Shown here: piece by piece, positions 46,901 to 57,942 of the stretch | Layout: every line of letters starts with the position of its first letter | Numbering within the stretch: position 1 is the first letter of the stretch | Assembly: GCA_008933995.1 (NCBI GenBank) | Contig: WARS01000013.1 | Span: 10,870,023-10,934,022, forward strand | Reading direction: 5' to 3' | From: Datnioides undecimradiatus | Taxonomy: Eukaryota > Chordata > Actinopteri > Lobotiformes > Datnioididae | DNA: 64,000 bases | The notes under the pieces: model-generated | The model's input: only the letters and a program-made list of their open reading frames with translations | Database searches by the model: none | Told to the model about the DNA's origin: nothing | Position numbers and translations under genes: made by a program

Positions 46901-49900
46901 TGGCCAGGAGCTGCATATTGAAGTGTTTGATAAAGACATGGATATGAAGGATGATTTCATGGGCAGGTACAGTAGCTATAAAAATTCCATTATCAAACAA
47001 GATGGGTAGATTTAGTAAAGATACCTTCTAATCTCACATATCCCAACATGCAGGCTGAAGATCAGTCTGAAGGACATCATCGATTCTCAGTACACTGACC
47101 AGGTGGGATCCTTCTAACCAAAAAATGTATACGTGCATAAACATGTTTAGCTTCAAAGACCGCACTCAAAGAAGCTCCAAGCCAACATGTGAGCCTGCCA
47201 TTCCTTAGGTCTAATTCATGTGAATGAGCAGGTCTCTAACACACTTTGTTAAGACACTTAACCCTCTCCAACCTCCAACTATCATGTGGTGTCAGACATA
47301 ATATGTTTTAAAGTCTTGACCACTGCTTCAGCAAATCTGCAACTGAAATATGAGTAAAAACCTGCACAGAGTGAAAGTGACTCTATATGAGAAGACTTTG
47401 GGTTTTTAATCCTTATTTGTTTAATTCTATTTACCCCATGCAAAGTTGACAGTCTTGTGGTCCTTGCGCTGATGCTCTTGATCCTACTTCCTCAAAGGAA
47501 TGAAGGCTTAGTCCAGAGGACGTGAAGAGTCTCTGACAATGTTCAGCGCTAGTGGTCAACTCAATTTAACTCCCCTGACTAACCTTTGAGGTCACTGTTA
47601 TTGCAGCTGGAGAACCAAATGGTGATGCAGTATACTAGCATACTCCCCACCATGTCTCTGTAGAATGTTTTGTTAGGGGGCAGTGATGATTGTTTAGAAA
47701 TAGAAAGTGTATTCTCTGCTGGACCCATTTCAAAAACTGTAGTGTTTGTCACCTAGGTGACTTTTTTCTCAAAACTCTGCACTCCAAGGAACTTGATGTT
47801 TTCCTCAATGATTTTCAGCACTTAAAAGCATTTAGTATGTGAGAAAAAGAACAAGCAGCACAAACATCTCATGTTTTAGCAACATCACATAACCACTGTT
47901 GTTTCCTTTGTTTCCACCATGCCCTGTATTTCCTGCGTTAAAATGACCCCATATTCTCTCTTAGTGGTACACTCTCAGTGATGTGAAGTCTGGTCGAGTT
48001 CACCTGGTGCTGGACTGGGTTCCAACAGCCTCCGAGTCAGACAGATTAGATCAAGTTAGTATTTCCAGATAAATCATGTATTGTTGGACTCTTGCTCCTT
48101 AGCTTGGTTCATACTGACTGGTTCATTCTTGTGTCCTCAGGTTCTTCACTTCCATTCCAAACAGTCCTACCAAAACAAGGCAGTTCCTTCAGCAGGCCTA
48201 CTGTTTGTCTTCATTGAGCAAGCAGATGGCTTACCAGTGAGTCTTAAATTCCTGAAGCTTAGGAGATTTCAGGAGATGCAGTTGTTGCTCATAATTCACA
48301 TGCCTTTATTACTATTGCCTTTTTGTTTCTGTACAGGTTAAGAAGAGTGGCAAGCAGCCAAAAGTGGGAGCAGAGGTTACTCTTGGAGAGACGTCCCGTA
48401 AAACTACAGTAAGACCTCAAACATCACTCAGTTTAGGTGTGATCAGTGTCCTGTGTTCACTGTAATTGTGACACAGTATTAACAATACTGACTGACTCTT
48501 GTATCTCTGAAGGTGTGTGATCGGACCACGTCACCTCAGTGGAATGACGCATTCTGCTTCCAGGTTCAAAACCCCAGAGAGGATATTCTTGTTGTTAAGG
48601 TACGCCAGTTTTAGTACATAAACAAGTGGAACAAACGTCAGTCATGTAGATGCAAAGATTGTAATCTCTGAAACATAGTAACTGGTCCTGTGCTTACAAC
48701 CTGTGCTGTGTTTCTCCAGCTCTCCCACAGCTGGACTTTGCCCATTGGTTCCCTGGTGGTTCCAATCAGAGAGTTGCTCGTTGAACCAGAGCTGGTCCTG
48801 GACCAGTGGTTTCATCTGGATGGAGCGTCACCTGAGAGTCAGGTTCTTCTTAGGGCTGAACTCAAGGTGGGAGAACTCTCTTACTGTTGCTCTTGTCATT
48901 TTCTATATAGTATATGACCTTTAAATTATTTTATCTCCATATCACTTTCACTTTGCATCTTTTTTTCTATGTGTCCAAATGTGTTTACCTGTAACATAGT
49001 TATATTTGTATATATTTTTACTTTTACTAAGTGTAACAATGTGAAATATGTCTTGCCGTTGCTTTTTATCTGGATGTCTCAGTCTATTGTGCAGTCAGTT
49101 TGCACCTGTTTTCCCCATTGTTTAAATATGAGGCATTTGAGCCATTTGTTTAATTTTGTGCTTTATTTTTATTTAAAACCAAGGCTGTTACAAAGTTGGT
49201 TAATGAAGTGACATGATGATTATGTCGATTCAACTACAGATGCTGATTCCAAGCAAATGTCCAGGTGCTGATGATAAGGCTAAGGTCACCTTAGTGTCAG
49301 ACCCTTCCCCTGCTCAACGAAAACAGGAGACAGACACAGTGCAGAGGTGAGTTGGTGAAGTTTTCATTCGAATGGTCTTTCCCTGCTTTTCCTTTGTTTT
49401 TTTATTGCTGATCTTGTTTTTAGGTCAAGTTCAGTGGACGCTCCTCCTGTGGAGACTCTTGTCCCTTCAGTGACATCACATGAAGATGTTGACATAAAGG
49501 AAATAACCACTGATGTGACTGAGGAGAAGGTAGAAGAATCACCGAGCCCTGCCTCAGCACAACCTCCCCATACTTCCCCAGATCTCAGCTTTGCCAGTGA
49601 GGTAGTATGACAAAATAGTGATCTACAGTAACAGATACATGTGACAAATTTAATAAAATTCCATTTAATAAAAAAAAATTAGAAAGTTAAATGTTCCCTA
49701 TCTGTAGGGGCTGCTGAGAATCATCCTTTTGGAGGCCCAGAGTCTGGTTGCCAAAGATAACAAGATGGGTGGTATGGTGAAGGGCAAGAGTGACCCCTAT
49801 GCCAAGATCAATGTTGGAAAGTTTGCCTTTAAGAGTAATGTAGTCAAGGAGAATCTCAACCCAGTCTGGAATGAGATGTACGAGGTGGGTATGAAGGAGT

Positions 49901-52900
49901 TGATCGGCTATGAGCGTGAATTTGAATAACTGCAATAATCCAGTCTAATCTAAATGCTCCGTATTTCCCCAGGTGGTGCTGAGGCCTCAGTCAGGGCAGG
50001 AGGTCCAGGTAGAGCTGTATGACAAAGACATAGACAAAGATGACTTCCTGGGAAGGTAATGCCTAATGTGGAGGTTTCTAGTTAAGTCTAGTCTAGCTCT
50101 AATCTCAATTGCCTCAGCAAGGTATTCAGTGGATCGACATGTATACAGGCCCATAGTTATTGAAATTACAGATATATTACCATATGGTGTATATTTGAAG
50201 ACTGATTTAATGAAAAATTAGCATTTAGTGTGTCTCAAATCATCATTCTACTTCTTCTGTGTTTGCTTTTTATAATATAGGAAAATATTAATGATGTATT
50301 TTTGTATGGCAGTTTATGGGTTGAGTTTCATTTTCACAGATTTTGCATCTAACTCATGCTAATGTGTAAAATGTGCAGATTCAAAATCGGTGTGGCTGAC
50401 ATTATCCATTCCCAGTACACAGACCAGGTCAGTATTACCTGCCTTACTGTGTCAGCGTTTTTGCTGCAGTGTAATCATAGGCCCCTAATTCAGGTGTACA
50501 TCTGTTTTAGTGGTACACCCTGAATGACGTGAAGTCTGGACAAGTTCGCATGATATTGGAGTGGGTACCAACAGTGTCCCATAATGCCACACTGGACCAG
50601 GTTAGTCTAATCTGTATCAATTGTCTGGCTCTTCTTTCTTATTCATGCACACTATTAATCGTTTGCACCACCTATTCCTCCCACATCTGCACTGCTTCAA
50701 ATATGAGTCTCTGCTCAGTTTACTGTGCACACCAGTGCTGAGTCATTGTGATGTATTTTTAATTTGATCCATTGCCGCAGGTGATGCAGTTGCAGACTCT
50801 CCAGTCTTACCAGAACAAGGCCATTCCCTCTGCAGCCCTGCTCTTTGTGTATGTGGACAGAGCACACTCATTGCCTGTAAGTGCCTTGCAATGTGTTGCA
50901 CTAAAAAACACCTTTTTAAGTATATTGCCATGGACTTTTAGACTAATTTTAACAACAGGTCTACTGTTGACATTAAGTGAAAAACTCATTCACCTGCCTC
51001 TTAAGATACTGTTTTTGTCCTGGATGGAAATAAACAAAGACTTGAGAAACAGTTGCTGCTAGCTGAGTAACAGTCACCGATGTTGGATTGTATGATACAC
51101 AGATGTGAGTCAGACGTGTTTTGTTTTTTTAAAAGAAAGGGAAGTTGGATTGGATTTTGACCCATTGCTGCCTTAATTACAGAGAGTGAATGCAAACTAT
51201 TCACATAATGTTGTGTTCTTTGTCTTTCTGCATCCAGTTTAAGAAAAGTGGGAAAGAGCCTAAGGCTGGGGCTGAGCTTGTTTTTGGAAACACAACCTAC
51301 AAAACCAAGGTTTGAGACTGATTTAAATTAAATAATACTGAATTAAATAAAAGCGCACTTTGACTATGCCAGACTATCACCAATGAATGTTAATGAATGT
51401 GTAAAAATACATCGTTTAACCTGTTTCTTCTTTGATTGATCGTTAATCATTTTGTCATTAAAATGTCATGATAATGTCCCCATGACCTTTTCACAGAAAC
51501 CAAACCAGTTTGCTGCAATGGCTCAGAATTTTTTGATAAATGACAAAAAGTTGTTATGTTAAAATTTGAAAGAGCTTAACTGAGGCACCCCTCACTGGTA
51601 GAAGTGAAAAAGACACAAGGCTTGATAACAGTGCCTGCTTGTACCACCACAATGCTGTTCAAAGTACCCACTGAAACTTTATCAAAGAAGAAACAACTTT
51701 ATCTAAGTGCAGAGACCATAACCCCTCACCCAACTCATCCCTCCTGTTTTTCTATCTGAAGGTATGTGAAAGCTCCAGATCACCTCAGTGGAATGAGGCG
51801 TTTTACTACTTTGTTCAAGACCCCACAAAGGAGATTCTCATCATAAAGGTGAGTGAACAGCGTGTCTCACAATATTCATTCACCTGCTGCATGTGTCCTT
51901 AGCATCTCCACCTCTGACCGACATTATTAATGTGTCCTTGTCTCTGTAGTTGTCAAGTGCATGGGACCAGCCAATGGGATCTCTCGTAGTTCCTGTGCGA
52001 GATCTGCTCTCTCAGCCGCAGCTGGTCCTGGACCAGTGGATGCCTCTAGATGGAGCTTTACCTGAAAGTGAGATCCTACTGAGGGTTGAACTCAAGGTAA
52101 AAGAATACACACACGCACACACACAGGGTTATTACCATTGTCACTGATACACAGAATAACCAAATGGGAATGTACTGTTGGCAGATGCTAAGCTCAAGGA
52201 TGACTGAAGCCCCACAGCCCTCTGTGAATGCTTCAAAGAAAGAGGAAATGCTCATTCCCACTGATCAGACCTTCAAAGCAGCCAGTGAGGACAGAAAAAG
52301 CTCAAAGCTACCAACAGATGAGTAAGTGTTATGTGCCCGATTTGATATGCCATAAGCATCAAAACCATACCACTCAGTGTAATTTAAATATAAAGAAGCA
52401 CATGCTGGTTGTGGTCTGGTTGTGGTGTTTTGTGACATCAGTGTGTATTTTCAGATTGGCTGCAGTATCCAGCCAGCTTGAACACTCTGAAGCAGCAGAA
52501 TCAGACACTGCAGCCTCCACAGAAGATGCTGGTCCTGCTGAACCAGCTGCCATTCACACTGCACCTGATTCATTACCTGCTGCTGCAGTGAGTCACAGTA
52601 CACCGTACTTAGTCAATATTAACTTTAACTTGTCTGATTTCCCCCTGCACAACCATCATGTAATTTTCCTCAGCTGGTGCAGGAAACAATGGATCTAGAA
52701 GATCACCCCACACAGTCAGACACAGCAGATGAAGGAAACTTTGAACCACAGCAAATAAAGACAGGGGGGTGAGCTCCACATCATAGCAGCCCTTTCTTTG
52801 CTTCAAAGATCTATCAGTGGAAGAATAGAAGGAAACCTAACTTGAAACATTTCTGCTCTGTTTCTGTGTGTGTAGTATTGGTTTAGACAACCTTGCTCAT

Positions 52901-53728
52901 GCCACAGTGACTGGTCTTCCTGCTGAAATCCAGGACCCAGCAGAGGAAACCCCCAAAGCTGGTGAAGTTCTTCCACCACACACCACACCCAAACAGGATT
53001 TTGCTAAGGAGGTGGGTAAAGACTGTGCCTTCATTTGCAATTTTTTATATATATTCATAATTTGAAAGAAAATTGAAAACACAGCTGCAGTGTACAGGAA
53101 GGATCATTAATTTTTTCTGTACAAAACAAATGTCAGGGCCAGTGTTATGAAAAATATGTGTTTGATAAGAGATAACGTTAACAATAACATCATGCCAGTC
53201 ATTCATTATCCTCAGTCTTAGACGGTGAACTGATGGTGCTGAATAATTTCAGCCTCACATGTTGGTTTTTCTGAGTAATCCCACTATTTTTTTTTCCAAA
53301 TATTATGAATGTGCCACTTCCTCTTGTCCTTAAATACTTAACTATGTTCTGCTAGGCAGATTTCAGCTTCCTCTGCTGTTTTTTGGAACTCGTGTATGCT
53401 TTGCTAAATTTTTGCAGAACAGCAGGAGGCTCCAATTAAAACGTGTGCCAGCTATTGTATTGTACAATATACAGAAGTCAGGTTTGAAGTAGGAGCTTTT
53501 ACTAATGTAGAAACAAGAAAAACAAGTTCATGGAGCAAACTTAGATAAGGAAACTTGGCTTAAAAAGATTCTAAAGGCGGTAACTTTTTAGGAGTGCTCA
53601 TATGTCAAAGTGCCATTTATGATTTTGAAATGATTAAAATAACTTAATTTGATAGGAAACAAACATCCAAGTAGTCTGAAAATGTTTATGGTTCAAAAAT
53701 TCCCAAGTTTTTTTTGTAAACAAAGCTT

Positions 53729-53764
<36 letters not shown>

Positions 53765-56700
53765 CTTTATTCATCCCAAACTGGGAAATTTCAATGTTGC
53801 AGCAGCAATTAACAATTAACAAGCACCCAGCATTACAATAGACAATATACAAAACTATTTACAAAGATAAAAAGAGATAAATATATATAAGAAAATATAT
53901 ACAAAAAAGTACAAAGTAAAGAATAAATCTACTAAAGTTTCCAGTGACGTGTGCCAGAAGTGTGCAAGTGTCTGCTGTTCTTACAGTTTGTCATCTGACA
54001 CGCGCAGATGAGGAGTTGTAAAGTCTGATTGCCTGTGGCAAGAAAGACTTCCTGTAGCGGTCCTTGAGACAACGAAGCTGCCTGAGCCTTTTGGAGCCTT
54101 TTTAATCTCATGTTTTGATAAAATGTTCTGAAATTATGACATAAGGAAAACAAAGCTTATTTAACAGTTATATTCATGGTGTCCCCAGCTGTGGAAGCTG
54201 CTTACGTCATGTGCTCAGTGACTTCCTGTGTGCATTTTAACATGCACAATGCTCATCCTGTAGGGGCTGTTGAGGATTCACCTGCTGGAGGCTCAGAGTC
54301 TGGTGGCCAAGGATAACCTGATGGGGGGCATGGTGAAGGGCAAGAGTGACCCCTATGTGAAGATCAACATAGGGGGAGTTGGGTTCAAGAGTCATGTTAT
54401 CAAGGAGAATCTCAACCCAACATGGAATGAAATGTATGAGGTATGAAGTTGGTTTCAGGATTGTATATTGTCTTGATTGCACCATATGCACAGTATTTTC
54501 TATAAATTTGGGTTGTATTTGTTTTAAAGGTGGTTTTGAGTGGGAGCAGCATCCAGGAAATCAAGTTTGAAGCATTTGATAAGGATTTAGACTCTGATGA
54601 TTTCCTTGGCAGGTGTGTGTCATCTGTATTTGTTAATAATGTTTAATTAGATGCTGATTTGCTTGGTAAGAATTCTAAAAAAGATACACCTGTAAATGTA
54701 CATATTTTTTCGAGGAAATGCATTAATGCATTTAATAAAACCAAAGAAATGAGAGAGTTGTCAGAGGTTCTTGAAATCCTACAAAGTGTATTAAAGAGCT
54801 TATGTAGAGCCTGCTAGTTCTCATTACAACAGTTTTCACTATCAACAACTGTGCCATGTTTGGTACCTGAGGAAATGGGTTTTGAAATTGATTGAAAAGT
54901 CTGTGAATTTTAAGATTTCAAAAAGTGTGGGAATGTATAACCTGTACCTGTAAAGGGTCTGCATTATTATTGTCTGCTATTTCCATTAGATACTTTTTAT
55001 AAACCTTTAATGCCAGAATAGAACATTTTCTGTTTCTGTATATACGACACTGAAATTTAAATCGTATTGTTAACCATACGCCTGTTTTATTGTTCACAGA
55101 TTCAGTGTTAAGCTAAGTGAGGTCATCAGGTCCCAGTACACAGATCAGGTTAGTTAATAATTCATACTTGAAAGTTATACCAAGTGATTACTAATCTGTT
55201 CTGTGTTACTTCGGTATATAAATGGTGTTGCCCTCCTTCTTCTTAACTGTCCTTGTCTCTGCTGCAGTGGTACACTCTGAATGATGTGAAGTCTGGACGT
55301 GTTCACTTAATACTGGAATGGGTTCCCACAGTGTCACATTCAGACACACTTGACCAGGTTGGTCCTTACCGATGTTTACAGCTCCAACCTTTACTCTCAG
55401 TTTATTTACATTTTCTTTGAACATTGACTGTTAAAACAGATGTTGTTCAGTCACATTCCAACATGCGACTTGCCTCAGTCACATTGAAAGATACTGTCAG
55501 CCCTAACTGCCTGTGCTCTGTGTTGCAGGTACTGCAGCTTCAATCTCTCCAGTCTTATAAGAACAAAGCTGTCCCTGCTGCAGGTCTGCTCTTTGTCCAC
55601 ATAGAGAGAGCACATTCATTACCTGTAAGTAACCTGCAATTTGTTTACATACTCAAGTATAGTTAACAAAAATGATTTCTCACATAATAATCCTTGTCAC
55701 TGCCTCTCCCTTCCATAACAGTTGAAGAAGAGTGGAAAGGAACCCAAAGCAGGAGCTGAGCTTGTTCTCGGTGAAACCATCCACAAAACCAAAGTGAGGC
55801 TCTTAGCGTTGTACTCAGTCTGATTAATTATTACTGTAATCTGATATATCACATCATGTCTTTGTCATTTTGTCTTTGAAGCTGTGTGACCGTAGTGCCA
55901 GTCCTCAGTGGAGTGAATCTTTCTACTTCCTTGTCCATGATCCTAAACATCAGATGCTTGTATTAAAGGCAAGTCATTTATTTGCATTGTCTGAAGGATC
56001 TATGTTTACATTCAACAACATTAACAGTGTGAATTTTTCATCCTCTCTCTCTTTCGCATCGCAGTTGTCCAGTGGTTGGGACCAGCCAATGGGATCTTTG
56101 GTTGTTCCTGTCAAGGAGCTGCTTGCACAGCCACAGTTGGTCCTTGACCAGTGGTTCCATCTGGATGGGGCCTTACCTAATACTCAGATCCTGTTGAGAG
56201 CTGAACTCAAGGTGAGAAAGCAAACACATCTGCCCCCCGCCAACACACACACACATTTTTTTGGTATTCAACAACTATCATTATCAGTAATGACTCTTGT
56301 TTCTTCTATTCTGAATTTGTTTTCAATAGATCCTAAAGTCCAAAATGGTGGATATGATCAGTTCAGGGACTCTGCCCTGTGCTGCCTCTGCCTGTGGATT
56401 TGGAAATGGGCAGGTGAAGTTGTCTCTTTCATATGCCTCGCCGGACAGACAGCTCATTATCATCGTCCACGCCTGCAGGTCTGCTTTCTCAATTAGTGTG
56501 CCAAAACACTCAGTCAGATTGTCAGTCAGTCACAAGGAATGTACTGTTGTTATAGTTATAGTCCTTCAATTCAGAATTTATCACAAGTTTATTTTTCTTT
56601 CAATATTATTGTGGCACCTCTTGGTTTAATGGTTAAATTACTCAGAGTTTAAATACCTCATGTCTCATTTCAGGACCTGACTACTCACAGTATAGGTAGA

Positions 56701-57942
56701 CATGTCTGTTTGTCTGTTTGCTAAAAGGTCAGATTTTATTGACTTGCCACATGTTGCTGCTGTGAAAGTCACTACGACCTAATTGAAACCACCATCTATG
56801 ACACGCACTGACACTGACATGTTAATTTATATCTCTGATTTAAAGATATGGACATAAGAAAAACCAATAAAATTTAACAAAGGGATGACATTGTTGATGG
56901 CAGCTAATATTAACAATAAGGAATTCACTCTTTACACATTGACTCCCTTTAATAGAGGCATTATACTTCAGTAATATACGGGGACTTTTGAGTATTATTT
57001 GGTTTTAACATGTATACCAATGAAAGATGTTTTTTCTTTCTTTGTACAGAGGTCTTTTGTCTCAAACTAAAGATGGTGTCGACAGCTATGTCTCCCTCAT
57101 GCTGTTGCCAGATAAAAGCAAAGCCACCAAGAGGAAGACAGCAGTTAAGAAACGAGACCTGAACCCAGAATATAATGAGAGGTAATTAACTATCTAATTG
57201 TATTGTCTTTGTATCCCTGTGCAGATTTTTTTGTTAAATCTCTGAAAATCTTTCTCAGTGTTTTCATTAAATGATCTTTTGTCAATTTCTTGAAGGTTTG
57301 AGTATTCTCTGCCTGCGGATGAGATGAGATTCAGGCGCCTCAGTGTATCAGTGAAGAATAATTCGGCCTCGTTCAGGAGCCGTGATGTCATTGGTCAGGT
57401 CAGTCTGATTCCTATTATCACCACCCCCTGAAACCCTAATATGGTTAAAAAAATACCATGACACAACTGGCAGGCCGTTGTTATGCAAGTTCACACTTTA
57501 CAAGAGCTAGCGGAAAACACAGCGCAAATACGTACGTTTAGATGTACATGGATTTCAACTGGGCCTTTTGCCACATGTCATCCTTTCCCTTTTTCCCCTG
57601 GCTTTCCTGTCTCCCTCAGGCTGTCACTGTCAATAAAGAAGGAGGAAGAATCTTAATCTCTAAATTAGTTTCGATCTGTTATATGTTTTTGATATGTTAA
57701 TACCTTTTCTCTATTCTTTAGGTACAGATCGAGTTGTCTCAACTGGACCTGACTGCTGGTGTCACAGAATGGTGAGCAGCGCAGACTGAACTTTGTCCAG
57801 ACTAAAGTTAAAGTGACACTCTACATAGAATGCCTGTTCTCTACTTTTCCATTGTTTAATGATCACCACTAATAAAGGCATTTTTGATAAACTCTTTTAA
57901 ACTCTCTATTCCAGGTTCACTCTGAAAGATGAAGCCGAATAG
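40271..57942 (+). CDS. esyt1: extended synaptotagmin 1 with nine C2 domains
   Basis: Fifty-two coding exons (listed in the module entries below) join in frame to 1,833 codons plus stop. Order: a double hydrophobic hairpin anchoring it in the ER (about 32-75), an SMP lipid-transfer domain (114-310), then nine C2 domains. Human ESYT1 is 1,104 residues with five C2 domains. Here the C2C-C2D pair occurs three times (617-884, 980-1246, 1414-1680), followed by a final C2E-like domain. E-Syts tether the ER to the plasma membrane in a Ca2+- and PI(4,5)P2-dependent way and move glycerolipids through the SMP. The start is supported by an in-frame TAG 18 bases upstream and by the match to the family N terminus. 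Repeat copies differ by about 10 of 59 residues in the compared exon and have unrelated introns, so this is not an assembly artefact. Weak point: isoforms skipping modules are possible. Confidence 0.93.
44088..46220 (+). other. esyt1: esyt1 exons 9-16: C2A-C2B module
   Basis: C2A exons: 44088-44264, 44491-44573, 44743-44791, 44886-44975 (177, 83, 49, 90 nt). C2B exons: 45094-45189, 45720-45791, 45884-45970, 46071-46220 (96, 72, 87, 150 nt). Residues 311-443 and 444-578. C2A has Ca2+-ligand acidic residues in loop 1 (AAKDN, LSDPYA) and loop 3 (YDKDPDQDDFLGR). C2B (LKK-type start MKKGNKEPNP, loop 3 VKDADRVQ) lacks the full set, as known for the human protein. Confidence 0.9.
46348..46461 (+). 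other. esyt1: esyt1 exon 17: linker before the first C2C-C2D copy
   Basis: A single 114-nt exon, residues 579-616, polar and low in structure, ending SSFATE just before GLLRIHLL of the next C2. Confidence 0.88.
46563..48866 (+). other. esyt1: esyt1 exons 18-25: C2C-C2D module, copy 1
   Basis: C2C exons: 46563-46739, 46881-46966, 47054-47102, 47965-48054 (177, 86, 49, 90 nt). C2D exons: 48141-48236, 48337-48408, 48513-48599, 48720-48866 (96, 72, 87, 147 nt). Residues 617-884. The C2C copy has KDNMMGGMVKGKSDPYVK and FDKDMDMKDDFMGR, with one extra codon in the second exon relative to the other copies. The C2D copy lacks the acidic loops. Confidence 0.9.
49240..49601 (+). other. esyt1: esyt1 exons 26-27: second linker
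   Basis: Exons 49240-49346 and 49424-49601, residues 885-979. Rich in Glu, Ser, Pro and Thr, probably disordered, ending DLSFASE. The matching end with exon 17 (SSFATE) suggests that the linker end was duplicated with the module. Confidence 0.88.
49708..52096 (+). other. esyt1: esyt1 exons 28-35: C2C-C2D module, copy 2
   Basis: Exons: 49708-49884, 49973-50055, 50379-50427, 50511-50600 (177, 83, 49, 90 nt), then 50781-50876, 51238-51309, 51762-51848, 51950-52096 (96, 72, 87, 147 nt). Residues 980-1246. The first C2 keeps KDNKMGGMVKGKSDPYAK and YDKDIDKDDFLGR. The second reads FKKSGKEPKAGAEL and lacks acidic loop residues. Confidence 0.9.
52185..53011 (+). other. esyt1: esyt1 exons 36-39: third, long acidic linker
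   Basis: Exons 52185-52321, 52455-52587, 52674-52768, 52876-53011. Residues 1247-1413, 167 residues rich in Ala, Glu, Pro, Ser and Thr with no domain that I recognise, ending DFAKE before GLLRIHLL. It is four exons long where the first linker has one. Confidence 0.82.
53729..54147 (-). mobile_element. 5'-truncated LINE insertion in an esyt1 intron
   Basis: The element is flanked by an 11-base direct repeat, AAACAAAGCTT, at 53,718-53,728 and 54,148-54,158. On the minus strand it encodes the end of a LINE protein (SFLPQAIRLYNSSSARVR then stop), continues through an untranslated part and finishes GGGATGAATAAAGTC followed by (TATC)n at the plus-strand left end. This is the usual 3' end of teleost non-LTR elements (Rex or L2 type; family not decided). 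It lies antisense to esyt1 in the intron between exons 39 and 40. Confidence 0.8.
53730..53764. repeat. (GATA)n microsatellite, LINE tail
   Basis: A pure tetranucleotide run that forms the 3' tail of the antisense LINE fragment. Confidence 0.95.
54264..56211 (+). other. esyt1: esyt1 exons 40-47: C2C-C2D module, copy 3
   Basis: Exons: 54264-54440, 54530-54612, 55100-55148, 55268-55357 (177, 83, 49, 90 nt), then 55529-55624, 55722-55793, 55882-55968, 56065-56211 (96, 72, 87, 147 nt). Residues 1414-1680. The first C2 keeps KDNLMGGMVKGKSDPYVK and FDKDLDSDDFLGR; the second lacks them. The intron after 55,968 starts GCAAGT, so it is a GC-AG intron. The exon end is fixed by the length and sequence of the other copies. 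Confidence 0.9.
56330..57942 (+). other. esyt1: esyt1 exons 48-52: final C2E-like domain
   Basis: Exons 56330-56478, 57050-57181, 57296-57398, 57722-57771, 57915-57942. Residues 1681-1833. Landmarks shared with the human C-terminal C2 are GQVKLSLSYASPDRQL, IIVHACR, SYVSLMLLPDKSK and KKRDLNPEYNERFEY. The exon layout differs from the C2A-D modules, in line with a separate origin. It ends WFTLKDEAE. This domain helps plasma-membrane binding in mammals. Confidence 0.9.

Noticed and set aside
46563-56211. Assembly artefact as the cause of the repeated esyt1 modules
   Set aside because: Copies differ at many residues, introns differ in length and sequence, one copy has a GC donor and one intron holds a LINE.
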